64,000 bases of DNA from Lachnospiraceae bacterium. Its GTDB lineage: Bacteria; Bacillota; Clostridia; Lachnospirales; Lachnospiraceae. This document shows positions 1-9,219 of this stretch, in pieces; the stretch's first letter is position 1, and each line of letters opens with the position of its first letter. The position numbers were made by a program, and so were the translations under genes. The DNA lies in assembly GCA_017437065.1 (NCBI GenBank), contig JAFSBX010000050.1, positions 25,601-89,600 on the forward strand, read 5' to 3'. The notes under the pieces are model-generated. The model was not told the origin of the DNA and ran no database searches. It saw only the letters and a list, made by a program, of their open reading frames with translations.

Positions 1-2103
1 ACTACATATACCCAGTATGAAGGTACTTATACTACAGGATTTCATCCCACACAGAAAAAACATATAGAGTATGAGGATGAAGAGACATACAGGCTGAAAG
101 AAGAAACTTCATATGAGGAAGTAACATTTTCAGAAGAAAATTATCAGACAATCCTTTCGAACCGTTATAAAACCGTAGATGGAAAAACACCTCAGGAGCT
201 TGTTTCTTCGTGGGAAGAATATTACGCACTTTGTGAAAATATCGCCGAAGCTGCCAACAGTCTCTATTATAATTATCAGGAATATCTGAATTATGAGAAT
301 TCCTATAGTCTGGAAAATTCTAATCTTATCTATTGTATGGAAATGATGGTAGATGGAGAAAATATATTTTTTACAAATGCAACCTTAAAAGATTTTAGGG
401 AAGATGCGATTAGGGGGTATTTTAGCAGTTTCAAAAAAAATATCTATTATAGTCCGTATGATATGGAATATTTTACAAATACAAATATTTCCGAGGAATA
501 CTTTCTTCAGTTGATGAATGAGTATAATTATGCTTATACGGAAAATACAAGAATCTGGATAGCTGTAGATGATAAATATCCGGCGCAGGATGCGTTTGCA
601 AAAGCGGAATACGCATTTAATAATTTTTTGCCGCATTGGTGGCAGTATGTAATAGGTGCAGTAGCATGTATAGGTATTTATCTGGTACTTTTAGTAATTC
701 AGTCTATATATGCGGGAAGAAAGGAATGTGACGCAGAAGAAGGGGAAAAACAGATTCAGATATGTGCAACAAAATTTGAACAGATTCCTACGGAAATATG
801 GCTGTTACTTTGCGGAATTGCAGTTGGTCTGCTGATGATTATGGGAATGTTTACCTATGATATGTTTGTATGGCAGAAAACGGATAATATGACAATTATT
901 CAGATTGTTATGATAGAAACGTTGATTATAAGCAGTGTAGGAAGTTTTTTGTTTTACAGTTTTATAAGAAAATGTAAAATACACACTTTTTGGAAAGGCA
1001 GTTTTACTTATCATGTGTTAAGGGCTTTTTATCAAAAGGTATTTTTGAAGGTTGTAGAAGCAGTAAAAACCATGTATCGAAATATGCCTGTTGTAGTTCG
1101 CTCACTGATACCGTATTGTGGATTTTTGGTTGGCAATATTGTTGTGTTGCTGGTTACTGTTGAGACGAGGAATAAACTGTTTGTGTTACCTTTAGTAATA
1201 GCAGATATAATAGTAGGCTGGATTTTATTTAGAAACAGTGTGGATAAAAAGCAGATAGTAGATGGTATCGGAGAAATAAGGAGTGGAGATTTGAACTATA
1301 AAGTAGACACATCAAAACTTTATGGAGATAATAAAATTTTAGCAGAAGCGGTTAACAGTATCGGAGATGGCATCAGACAGGCAGTAGAAACAAGCATGAA
1401 GGATGAACGATTGAAAGCGGATCTGATTACGAATGTTTCACATGATATTAAGACACCGTTGACATCCATTATTAATTATGTAGACCTTCTGAAAAGAGAA
1501 GACATTCGGGACGAAAAAGTAAAAAATTACATCGATGTGCTTGACAGTAAGTCACAACGGTTGAAACAATTGACAGATGACCTGGTAGAGGCATCAAAAA
1601 TCTCTTCCGGAAATATTACGCTTCATATTGAACGGATTAATATTGTGGAATTGCTCAATCAGGCAATTGGTGAATTTTCGGAAAAATTTGAAACAAAGGA
1701 TTTACAGATGGTGGTAACCTTTGAAGGGAAAAACATGTATATTGAAGCGGATAGCAGAAGAATGTGGCGTGTTATAGAAAATCTGTTTAATAATATTTTT
1801 AAATATGCCATGCCGGGAACACGGGTTTACGTCGATGGACGGGAAATGAAGGAAGGGAAAACTACGAATTTTGTTCTTGCAATTAAAAATATATCGGCAC
1901 AACCTCTGAATATCAATGCGGATGAATTGACAGAACGTTTTATTCGAGGAGATGTTTCAAGAAGTACGGAAGGAAGCGGACTCGGGCTTTCTATCGCAAA
2001 AACTCTGACAGAAGCTCAAAACGGAAAATTCAATATTTATCTGGATGGTGATTTATTTAAAGCAATTATTACATTTCCGAAAGCAGAAGAAAGAAGGGAT
2101 TAA
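1..2103 (+). CDS. Sensor histidine kinase, 5' end cut by the window edge
   Basis: The frame is open from base 1, so the protein starts upstream; 700 codons are visible. The order is a Tyr-rich probable extracytoplasmic part to about residue 210, hydrophobic segments near 212-237, 266-292, 297-322, 369-388 and 393-410, a HAMP-like stretch near 414-443 (containing RSGDLNYKVD), and a HisKA dimerisation box NVSHDIKTPLTSI. The phospho-acceptor His codon is at 1441-1443. A HATPase_c domain ends with the G-box GSGLGLSIAK near 1975-2004. The family autophosphorylates and passes phosphate to a response regulator; no partner lies downstream, so it is probably upstream. An internal ATG at 337 is not the start, because coding continues through it. 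The ligand is unknown. The TAA stop overlaps the stop of the convergent gene on the minus strand. Confidence 0.93.
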   Translation, partial: TTYTQYEGTYTTGFHPTQKKHIEYEDEETYRLKEETSYEEVTFSEENYQTILSNRYKTVDGKTPQELVSSWEEYYALCENIAEAANSLYYNYQEYLNYENSYSLENSNLIYCMEMMVDGENIFFTNATLKDFREDAIRGYFSSFKKNIYYSPYDMEYFTNTNISEEYFLQLMNEYNYAYTENTRIWIAVDDKYPAQDAFAKAEYAFNNFLPHWWQYVIGAVACIGIYLVLLVIQSIYAGRKECDAEEGEKQIQICATKFEQIPTEIWLLLCGIAVGLLMIMGMFTYDMFVWQKTDNMTIIQIVMIETLIISSVGSFLFYSFIRKCKIHTFWKGSFTYHVLRAFYQKVFLKVVEAVKTMYRNMPVVVRSLIPYCGFLVGNIVVLLVTVETRNKLFVLPLVIADIIVGWILFRNSVDKKQIVDGIGEIRSGDLNYKVDTSKLYGDNKILAEAVNSIGDGIRQAVETSMKDERLKADLITNVSHDIKTPLTSIINYVDLLKREDIRDEKVKNYIDVLDSKSQRLKQLTDDLVEASKISSGNITLHIERINIVELLNQAIGEFSEKFETKDLQMVVTFEGKNMYIEADSRRMWRVIENLFNNIFKYAMPGTRVYVDGREMKEGKTTNFVLAIKNISAQPLNINADELTERFIRGDVSRSTEGSGLGLSIAKTLTEAQNGKFNIYLDGDLFKAIITFPKAEERRD

Positions 2104-2372
2104 CCCTTCTTTTTTGCTGCCACCATTTTTTCAATGGTGGCGATTTCTTCCGCAGAGCTGTATTTTTTGATTGTCTGAATAAGCAGATTCATTTCATTTT
2201 CTTTGAATTGAATATTTTTTTCTTTTGCTTTTTTCATAACGGACATAAGAAAAGAAAACATTTCTTTTTGGGAAAGTCCTTTGCTTTCAAAGACCAAAGA
2301 ATGAAGAAATTCAAGTTTTTCAGTAGAAATATGGGCGACAGCAGGGTCATCCATCCATTTTGGGTGTTCCAT
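2100..2372 (-). CDS. Small hypothetical protein, 90 aa
   Basis: I do not recognise this protein. It is a soluble, mainly helical 90-residue protein rich in Lys and Glu, with no signal peptide or membrane segment. It starts with ATG behind a strong AAGGAGG ribosome site that lies in the last codons of the upstream minus-strand gene, three bases away. The two are therefore very likely one transcript and translationally coupled. Its TAA stop overlaps the stop of the histidine kinase coming from the other side. That it is a real gene is supported by the ribosome site and tight spacing; its function is unknown. Confidence 0.75.
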   Translation of the reverse strand: MEHPKWMDDPAVAHISTEKLEFLHSLVFESKGLSQKEMFSFLMSVMKKAKEKNIQFKENEMNLLIQTIKKYSSAEEIATIEKMVAAKKKG

Positions 2373-2375
2373 AAA

Positions 2376-2873
2376 TTAATCCTCCTTATTTTGAAACATG
2401 GAAAAAATATCTTTTTGTTCCGGAGACAGAAAGTTAAAGAGTATATCAGGGGAAAATCCGCCACCCATATCGGAGAATCCTGCATTTCCGGAAAAATTTG
2501 TACCTTCCGGAAAAAGTTCTTTCATCATGGACATGGCAGCTTCCAGTTCTTTATACTGTTTTAATGCCCCCTGCATGTTTTTCAGATTTTGAATCATTGC
2601 CTGTTCTTTTTCCGTACAGAATGGAAAAAGTTCGTCGCATACATCACAGAAATCCACAGAAGAATTTCCGGATTCGGCGCAAAGACTGAAAGACAGAGGG
2701 GAAGATTTTGCAAGGGACAGGGTATATTGAAATTCCATATATTTAATATAAATAGCCAGTTTATGACGAAACTCTTTACCAACGACCGGAACAAGAATTT
2801 TTAACATTTGAATGTGGTTAGTTGTATATAACGTATCGAAGGCTGCTATTTTGTCAGTTTGTTTTTTGTCCAT
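2376..2873 (-). CDS. Hypothetical protein, 165 aa
   Basis: No family is recognised. The N-terminal half (about 1-70) is helical and amphipathic. The middle has a short Cys cluster (DFCDVCDELFPFC, residues near 75-90), then a Lys/Gln/Glu-rich helix. The C-terminus has a Gly/Phe-rich stretch (SDMGGGFSPDILFNF). There is no signal peptide. It is the first gene of a two-gene minus-strand unit with the 90-aa protein, downstream of the high-cysteine microprotein gene but separated from it by a terminator. The start ATG follows an AGGAGA site. The Cys trio could bind metal, but that is a guess. Confidence 0.75.
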   Translation of the reverse strand: MDKKQTDKIAAFDTLYTTNHIQMLKILVPVVGKEFRHKLAIYIKYMEFQYTLSLAKSSPLSFSLCAESGNSSVDFCDVCDELFPFCTEKEQAMIQNLKNMQGALKQYKELEAAMSMMKELFPEGTNFSGNAGFSDMGGGFSPDILFNFLSPEQKDIFSMFQNKED

Positions 2874-2924
2874 GTGTTCTCCTTTTCATCTGTCATACCA
2901 TTTTATGTGTAACGGGTATGGTTT

Positions 2925-2959
2925 ATGAAAAGAAAATAGGCTCCGTAAAGAGCCTATTT
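2925..2959 (-). terminator. Rho-independent terminator of the high-cysteine microprotein gene
   Basis: Arms AAATAGGCTC (2934-2943) and GAGCCTATTT (2950-2959) pair perfectly around a 6-base loop. Read on the minus strand, the stem is followed by a T-rich run, as expected for transcripts of the gene at 2986-3225. Confidence 0.85.
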
Positions 2960-2985
2960 CATGGGAAATGCCAAAAAGATTCAGA

Positions 2986-3225
2986 TTAGCAGCAACCATT
3001 GTTGTTGCCACCGCAGCAGCAGAGAAGCAGGATGATCCAGATAATGCTTTCACATCCGCAGCCATTATTGTTGCCACCGCAGATATCACCAATGCCGTTG
3101 CCGCAGCCATTGTTATTTCCATTGCAACAGAAAAGAAGAATTAAAATCCAAATCCAGCTTCCACATCCGTTATTGTTGTTGGATACATTGTTGCATCCGC
3201 AGTGAGTTGCAGTTAAATCACTCAT
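2986..3225 (-). CDS. High-cysteine, Asn/Gly-rich HCB-type microprotein
   Basis: This 79-residue protein is built from repeats of NNNGC(G/C) alternating with short hydrophobic stretches (WIWILILLFCC and IIWIILLLCCC). About 17 cysteines make it extreme in composition. It resembles the small Firmicute proteins that databases name 'chorion class high-cysteine HCB protein'; the similarity to chorion is compositional only. The hydrophobic blocks could insert in a membrane or stack, and the Cys could bind metal or cross-link, but no function is established. The ATG at 3223-3225 has an AGGTAACTC-type site and its own terminator, so it is a monocistronic unit. Divergent from the sortase gene. Confidence 0.78.
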   Translation of the reverse strand: MSDLTATHCGCNNVSNNNNGCGSWIWILILLFCCNGNNNGCGNGIGDICGGNNNGCGCESIIWIILLLCCCGGNNNGCC

Positions 3226-3402
3226 GAGTTACCTCCATGTTGTTTTGTTTTATGGTATATCTTATGTGGGATGGCATGTCAGTGTTTCTAAAAAAATAAA
3301 ATAATTTAAAACAGCATATATTGACAAAATACTTGAATTTATTACAAGATATAGTAAAATGGATTATGTATGAAAATAAATATAACCAAAATTATGTTTT
3401 TA

Positions 3403-3411
3403 TGGTATAAT
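3403..3411 (+). promoter_or_regulatory. Extended -10 promoter candidate for the sortase gene
   Basis: TGGTATAAT (TATAAT at 3406-3411, with TG at 3403-3404) lies 27 bases before the ATG, followed by AAAGGAGAAG as ribosome site. No good -35 is seen at the usual distance, which fits an extended -10 promoter. A TTGACA further up (3322-3327) could serve a second start. Confidence 0.55.
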
Positions 3412-3437
3412 GGACAGTAAAAGGAGAAGTTATTACT

Positions 3438-4589
3438 ATGACAACAGGCGGATGGAACGTTGCCGGAAGGCAGTTCAGAACAAGGTCGGATTATGAAGCT
3501 GCCTGCCGGGATAATAAAAAAATAGAGAAACTGAAACAAAGTTATAATCTGGAGGATTCAAACCGGCTCCGGGAATTGAATGAGGAGCTTCAAAGCGGAA
3601 AATACAGCTTTGAAACAATGGTGGGAGAAGACTTCATTTATGAAATAGAACAAATGACAAAGCTGGCAAAAGATATACCTGCCGGTAAAAAAACAAAAAA
3701 GAAACATGCTGTACAAAAGACAGAAAAACAGGGGAGAAAGAAAGGGAAGAATTTTGATGAATATGACAAAAACATGCAGGTTGAAATTCTCTGGCAGTTA
3801 AGGCAGAGAGAAAAACGAAGGAAATGGATTATTATATTATGTAGTCTTCTTGCAGTGACCTGCTTTGGGTATTATGGGATTTATTACTATTTTGTAGAAC
3901 GGACTACCGATACATATAAAGAATGGGCAGAGTTAAAAGTTACCGGTTCATCGGCTACATCAGAGAAACCTAAGCAAAATTACAGTTTTGAAGAGGAAGT
4001 CGTTGAAAAAGAAGTGCTTGATGAGTACAAAATTTTGTATAATAAGAATAGAAGTCTAATCGGATGGGTAAAAATTGACGATACAATAATAGATTACCCT
4101 GTTATGCAAACAGAAAATAATACATATTATCTTGATCATAATGTTGAACAGGAGTATGACAAGAACGGATCCATTTTTCTTGATAAGGATTGTGATGTGT
4201 TGAAACCAAGTATGAATCTGATTGTTTACGGACATCATATGAAGTCCGGTAAAATGTTCGGAGGACTTGATAAATACAGCCAAAAGTCTTATTATGAAGA
4301 ACATCCGGTAATTCGGTTTGATACAATCTATGAGAAGGGGCTATATGCGATTATGTATGTATTCCGATCCAGAGTTTATAACGAGGACGAGATTGTATTT
4401 AAGTATTATCAGTTTATCGAAGCCAATTCGGCAGAAGAATTTTATTCCAACATGGAAGAAATGAGTGAGTTGTCTCTGTATGATACAGGGATAACGGCGC
4501 AGTACGGTGATCAGCTGTTAACGTTATCAACATGTGACAGTTCGGAACCGGAAGGCAGATTTGTTATAGTTGCAAGAAAGATAAATTAG
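3438..4589 (+). CDS. Class B sortase
   Basis: This is a membrane transpeptidase that cleaves a sorting signal between Thr and Gly and joins the substrate to cell-wall peptide. The 383-residue protein has an unusually long cytoplasmic N-terminus (about 1-128, Lys-rich), one membrane segment (about 130-154) and an extracellular sortase domain. Catalytic residues are visible: His in YGHHM (residue 266 or 267), Cys366 in TLSTCDSS and Arg374. The arrangement and the residues around Cys match sortase B rather than A. The next gene encodes a protein with a TPKTG sorting signal, so it is the likely substrate. The start ATG follows AAGGAGAAG. The N-terminal extension has no recognised domain. Confidence 0.93.
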   Translation: MTTGGWNVAGRQFRTRSDYEAACRDNKKIEKLKQSYNLEDSNRLRELNEELQSGKYSFETMVGEDFIYEIEQMTKLAKDIPAGKKTKKKHAVQKTEKQGRKKGKNFDEYDKNMQVEILWQLRQREKRRKWIIILCSLLAVTCFGYYGIYYYFVERTTDTYKEWAELKVTGSSATSEKPKQNYSFEEEVVEKEVLDEYKILYNKNRSLIGWVKIDDTIIDYPVMQTENNTYYLDHNVEQEYDKNGSIFLDKDCDVLKPSMNLIVYGHHMKSGKMFGGLDKYSQKSYYEEHPVIRFDTIYEKGLYAIMYVFRSRVYNEDEIVFKYYQFIEANSAEEFYSNMEEMSELSLYDTGITAQYGDQLLTLSTCDSSEPEGRFVIVARKIN

Positions 4590-4626
4590 GAATTTTCGAA
4601 TTTACAATAAGAGGGAGAGCTATAGA

Positions 4627-7600
4627 ATGAGAAAAACAGCACCTAAGAAAAAAATGAACAGAAAGATGAAGAGGACGATACGGAAGAGTGTGTCGGCTAT
4701 GTTTATGGCAACAGCACTGATTATTGCGGCAATACCTGTGCAGGAAAATGCGGCAGCAGGAACGCTGGCAACAGGAGATGGTACAACTACAGTGGAAACA
4801 GAGCCGTTATCAGAGAATAGTTATCCGTTGGATGAAAACGGTGTATTGGAATCACAGTATGAGATTCCTGGATATGAGTATGATATTTATGATGAAACAA
4901 AAGCGGTTCCGGGATGGGTTATTGTTGATGAAGGCGGCTATGTAAAACGTCAGATGTACCTTATTCAGAAGCATGGTGTGGAATGTGCGATTGTTGCATA
5001 TAACAAAGACGTTATTCCGAAAGATAATGGTACTTCTGGAACGTTGGTTATTCCAAATGAAGTTGCTGCGGAGTATTGGGAATTTACTATGGATGATGTT
5101 AAAGCCAAATATTATGACGGAGAGAAACCTAAAACAGGAGATCTTCAAACAGATTATGATCTTTGGCATCCGGGAAATCAAAAAGTCGATTTTGAGAAAA
5201 TGGATCCTGGTCAGATTGAAAAATATGCACTTGATTTATATGCATGTGGATTAGCGGTGTCGGGAGATTGTATAGCCGAAAAGGTTAGGGTAACCTCAGA
5301 AGATGAAGATTCAATGGAATCAAAAACAACATATGTTCCGTTTGATACAGCGAAACAGGAATTTGCGATGAAGGTGTCTTATCCAATTTCTGTTATTGCA
5401 GCAGGTGCTTTTTCAGAGCATGCTTTTTCACAAGTGAACCAGGATGCTGATAAAACTGAGAGTGTGAAAATTTATAATCTTATAATTGGTGACCATATAA
5501 AAGGTATTGGTGATGAGGCGTTTAAGGGAAGTGCCAATTTACAGAGTCTTACTTTAGGAATGGCCAATACTACTATTGGTAATCATGCGTTCCAAGATTG
5601 TGCAGGACTTCAAGAGGTAAATTTTGCAAAAACAATACAGATTATTGGTGCAGAGGCATTCCGTGGATGTAATGCATTATCTTCTGTTAAATTGACTGGG
5701 GCTTTGCAGACCATTGGAACAGGTGCTTTTGCGGATTGTGGTGGTTTGACTACAGTTGACATGACTGAAGTAACATCAAATAACGATATTGGTGACTATG
5801 CTTTTTATAATTGCTTAAAGCTTAATGATGTAAAATTTACGGAACATGACTCTACGAAGACCATCGGAACAGGTGCTTTTGCAGTTTCGGATGGTTTATC
5901 CAATTCCGTTACCGGTTCATGGAAAGAAGTAGAGTTCCCAGATGGTGTTACTGGTTTTGGGGAGTCTGTGTTAGAAGGCAGAACTAATCTGACTAGTTGT
6001 GTATTACCACAATCTTATGGTGCGAGTTCAACGCAAAGTAAAACTTTAGATGGTGGATTTTTCAGAAGATGTACAAATCTGAAGTCAGTAACCATTAAGG
6101 GACCATTTGTACAGTTTTGTATAGAGGGATCTGTGAAGGAGAGACAGTGCAATCCGTTCTGGTGGGTAACATCTGAAGAGTTTTATGTGGAAGGACCTGC
6201 AAATTTGGATGACTCAGCAGAGTACAAAAATCCGTTTAATTACTCATTCCCTAGAACATCTACACAGAGGGCTCACAAAACGTTTAAGTTTACAACTAAA
6301 GATGGGGTTGAATATTATGAAATAGCAGTTGCGCGTGAAGATGATCCGAGTACACCGGATATAGATGAATCTAAAGAATATGCAGATTATTATTTGGTGA
6401 ATGCAAAGACAGGTGCTTTGGAGTGTTATACACCTGATCCGAATGCACCTGCGGCTTCGGATGTTATTATTAGAATTGTAGGTAATTATAACGGAGTATC
6501 TGTTAAGTCTATTGCAGAAGGATGCTTTGATTCTGTTAAAGATAGAGCGGTAGGACTGATAGTAGATGACAATACAATTGAAGAAATCAGTGAAAGAGCA
6601 TTTGCTGATTTTACAGCTTTAAAGACTGTAGAACTTGGAAATTCTATTACAAAAATTGGAAAAGAAGCATTTGCAGGATGTGAAGCTTTAACAGATGTTC
6701 ACTTCAAGATGGACAAAGTTACTATTGAGAAAGATGCATTTAAGACAAATGGAACAAAGGGTCTTATTTTCCATGGTAAGATTGAAAAAGGATTTGAACC
6801 ATTTGATTTTGCAATGAACAAAGATAATGATATTGATGGACAGGGACGAAGAATCCTATACAAATCGTTAGAACCATCTAATTTATCTGTTATTTATGAT
6901 AACAAAGCATCAACAGATGAAAAACCGGTTGTGACTTTAATTTCTTATCCGATTTATAATGCAGATGATACGCAGGCTACTTTAGCTAAAAATGCATTAT
7001 ATGAAGAATCAGTTAAGAATATTGTAATCCCTTCGGGAGTTACCTCTATTGATTCTGCGTTCTACTACACGAATGGAGCGAATGAGAGAAGTATTGAAGC
7101 ATATGTAGCACCATATACAAACTCGAAGCAGTCTATTTATTTAACATGGCAGGCTAGCATTGGAAGTTCACTTACAAGAAGTGCAGATACAGAGGCAGAC
7201 GTAGTACCTGGTATTTTCAGTGGTGTATATGATGATTTTGCTGTTGGAATAGTTGAAGGCGAGAAAGAAAGCCTGCTAAGAGGTAACGATTATATTGAAA
7301 AAGTTGAAATGAGTACGGTAGAAAAATTACCGGATTTTGCATTTGAAAGCTGTGAAAGTCTTAACTCTGTTATTTTAGGTGAAGGAATGACTGATTTAGG
7401 TATTGCACCGTTTAGAGGATGTACTTCTCTTGCAGCAGTAGGTGGTAACAGCAAGTTTATTTGTGAGAACAGTATTATTTATGAAGTGAAGGCAGATGGA
7501 ACTTATAAATTAGTGGAATGTCTTCCGGGAAGAGCAGATAATTCAATTTCAAATGCAACAGACCCAAGCATTGATAAAGTTTCTGAAATCGGCATCAGTG

Positions 7601-9189
7601 CATTTGAAGATTGTACTAATATTCAACTTGTAGATTTACATACAGCTACAAACCTGAAAGTTATTCCGAAAAACTGTTTCAGAGCATGTACAAGTCTGAA
7701 ACAGGTATTGTTACCGGAATCTGTAAATGAAATCAGAGAAGGTGCATTTAAAGATATTAAAGTAAAGACAGCTACAGGAGAATGGACAAGCAGTCTTACG
7801 GTAAGAATTCCGGCGAGAGAAGTTTATATTAATTCTGAAGCATTTGATAAAATGAAGGATGTTACAATTGAAACATATGAGGATACATCTGCATGGCGTT
7901 TTGCAAATGACAATGGATTGACAGCGAAACTGTTGATTGAAGAGAACCATACGGTTCAGTTCCTTGACTGGGATTTCACAGAATTACATTCTGCAAGTAT
8001 TCCTCATGGTGGTAATGTTATTTTCCCATCTGATAAAACACCTTCAAGAGAAAATTACAAATTTACAGGATGGCGTTGTCTGACAAGCGGAGTAACTTAC
8101 GAAAGTCCTATTCTGGATGATTATATCTTTGTTGCTCAGTATGAACCGGTTGGTGGAGCCGGCGGTGGCACCGGTGACGGAAACGGTGGCGGTAATGGTA
8201 ATGGCGGAAACGGTGGTCAGAATGGTGACGGAACGAATACCGACGGAACCGATAAGGACAAAGAGGATGAAGACAAGGATAAAGAAGACGAAGATAAGGA
8301 TAAGGATGACGAAGACAAAGATAAGGACAAGGAAGGCGTATATTCTGTAACTGTTATTAACGGAAGTGGTAGCGGAAGTTATAAGCAGGGAGCAACTGTT
8401 ATTATTACAGCGAATGACCCGGCAGCCGGTAAAAAGTTTAAAAACTGGACAACAGATAATACAAATATTACGCTTGCAAGTACTAGATTAGCAGCAACAA
8501 CCTTTACTATGCCGGCAGGAAATGTAACAGTTACTGCAAATTATGAGGATAATAAATCTTCAAGTGGCAGTAGCAGTACAGTAAGTGGTAATTCAAACAG
8601 AGATACCAGTGGTGGAACAAAGGTTATTATTACAAGACCGGGTATTTCCGATACGGATTTGGCTGCTGCAAAAGTAAATGGTTCAAAAGACGGATTTATT
8701 GTTAAAATTTCAGAAACAGCAGAGGCAACTGCCGCTGTAGAAGCAGCACTTATGAACAAATACGGAAGTCTTGACAACATTCGTTATTGTGCAATGGATA
8801 TCAGTTTGTATGATTCTACGGGAACGACAAAAATAACAGATACAACAGGATATACAGTAGATATTACAATACCGATTCCAGATGCTTTAAAAGAGTATGC
8901 AGGAAATAATAAAACAGCTGCTGTAGTAAATTCACAGTTAGAAAACTTAGCACCTAAGTTCTCAACAATTGATGGTGTACCATGTGTTACATTTAGGGCA
9001 ACACATTTTTCACCATATACAGTATATGTAGATACACAAAATTTATCAGCAACCGGTACATTGGATTCAACTCCAAAGACAGGTGACGGTATTCATCCAA
9101 AATGGTTTTTATCCATCGGACTTGCTTGTATTTCAGTAGCATTGTTTATGAAGAAAGATAGAAGAACTGTTAAAGTTAATGTTGCATAA
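4627..9189 (+). CDS. Cell-wall-anchored BspA-type leucine-rich repeat protein
   Basis: A 1520-residue surface protein. It has a Lys/Arg-rich signal peptide (cleavage probably near residue 40-45), and many LRR_5/BspA-type repeats (pattern IGxxAFxxCxxLxxVxL) in blocks near 250-450, 630-700 and 890-1080. A Listeria-Bacteroides-type repeat follows near 1115-1180 (ending YIFVAQYEP). Next come a Gly-rich linker, an Asp/Lys/Glu linker near 1205-1235, and a second beta-repeat module near 1238-1310 (FKNWTTDN, VTVTANYED). The C-terminus has TPKTG (1482-1486), a hydrophobic segment and KKDRR. BspA-like LRR proteins often act in adhesion. It lies 37 bases after the sortase gene and probably shares its transcript. 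Substrate of that sortase is an inference. Confidence 0.92.
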   Translation: MRKTAPKKKMNRKMKRTIRKSVSAMFMATALIIAAIPVQENAAAGTLATGDGTTTVETEPLSENSYPLDENGVLESQYEIPGYEYDIYDETKAVPGWVIVDEGGYVKRQMYLIQKHGVECAIVAYNKDVIPKDNGTSGTLVIPNEVAAEYWEFTMDDVKAKYYDGEKPKTGDLQTDYDLWHPGNQKVDFEKMDPGQIEKYALDLYACGLAVSGDCIAEKVRVTSEDEDSMESKTTYVPFDTAKQEFAMKVSYPISVIAAGAFSEHAFSQVNQDADKTESVKIYNLIIGDHIKGIGDEAFKGSANLQSLTLGMANTTIGNHAFQDCAGLQEVNFAKTIQIIGAEAFRGCNALSSVKLTGALQTIGTGAFADCGGLTTVDMTEVTSNNDIGDYAFYNCLKLNDVKFTEHDSTKTIGTGAFAVSDGLSNSVTGSWKEVEFPDGVTGFGESVLEGRTNLTSCVLPQSYGASSTQSKTLDGGFFRRCTNLKSVTIKGPFVQFCIEGSVKERQCNPFWWVTSEEFYVEGPANLDDSAEYKNPFNYSFPRTSTQRAHKTFKFTTKDGVEYYEIAVAREDDPSTPDIDESKEYADYYLVNAKTGALECYTPDPNAPAASDVIIRIVGNYNGVSVKSIAEGCFDSVKDRAVGLIVDDNTIEEISERAFADFTALKTVELGNSITKIGKEAFAGCEALTDVHFKMDKVTIEKDAFKTNGTKGLIFHGKIEKGFEPFDFAMNKDNDIDGQGRRILYKSLEPSNLSVIYDNKASTDEKPVVTLISYPIYNADDTQATLAKNALYEESVKNIVIPSGVTSIDSAFYYTNGANERSIEAYVAPYTNSKQSIYLTWQASIGSSLTRSADTEADVVPGIFSGVYDDFAVGIVEGEKESLLRGNDYIEKVEMSTVEKLPDFAFESCESLNSVILGEGMTDLGIAPFRGCTSLAAVGGNSKFICENSIIYEVKADGTYKLVECLPGRADNSISNATDPSIDKVSEIGISAFEDCTNIQLVDLHTATNLKVIPKNCFRACTSLKQVLLPESVNEIREGAFKDIKVKTATGEWTSSLTVRIPAREVYINSEAFDKMKDVTIETYEDTSAWRFANDNGLTAKLLIEENHTVQFLDWDFTELHSASIPHGGNVIFPSDKTPSRENYKFTGWRCLTSGVTYESPILDDYIFVAQYEPVGGAGGGTGDGNGGGNGNGGNGGQNGDGTNTDGTDKDKEDEDKDKEDEDKDKDDEDKDKDKEGVYSVTVINGSGSGSYKQGATVIITANDPAAGKKFKNWTTDNTNITLASTRLAATTFTMPAGNVTVTANYEDNKSSSGSSSTVSGNSNRDTSGGTKVIITRPGISDTDLAAAKVNGSKDGFIVKISETAEATAAVEAALMNKYGSLDNIRYCAMDISLYDSTGTTKITDTTGYTVDITIPIPDALKEYAGNNKTAAVVNSQLENLAPKFSTIDGVPCVTFRATHFSPYTVYVDTQNLSATGTLDSTPKTGDGIHPKWFLSIGLACISVALFMKKDRRTVKVNVA

Positions 9190-9219
9190 TCTGTTAAATT
9201 TACAGGTTGTGAGAAAGGC

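Noticed and set aside
2208-2564. A 118-codon plus-strand open frame against the two small minus-strand genes
   Set aside because: The minus-strand frames have good ribosome sites and normal composition; this one has a Phe/Lys/His-rich translation typical of a shadow frame.
8225-8340. Asp/Lys-rich DNA repeat in the 1520-aa gene as a separate element
   Set aside because: It is simply the coding sequence of a low-complexity linker before the wall-anchoring part of a surface protein.
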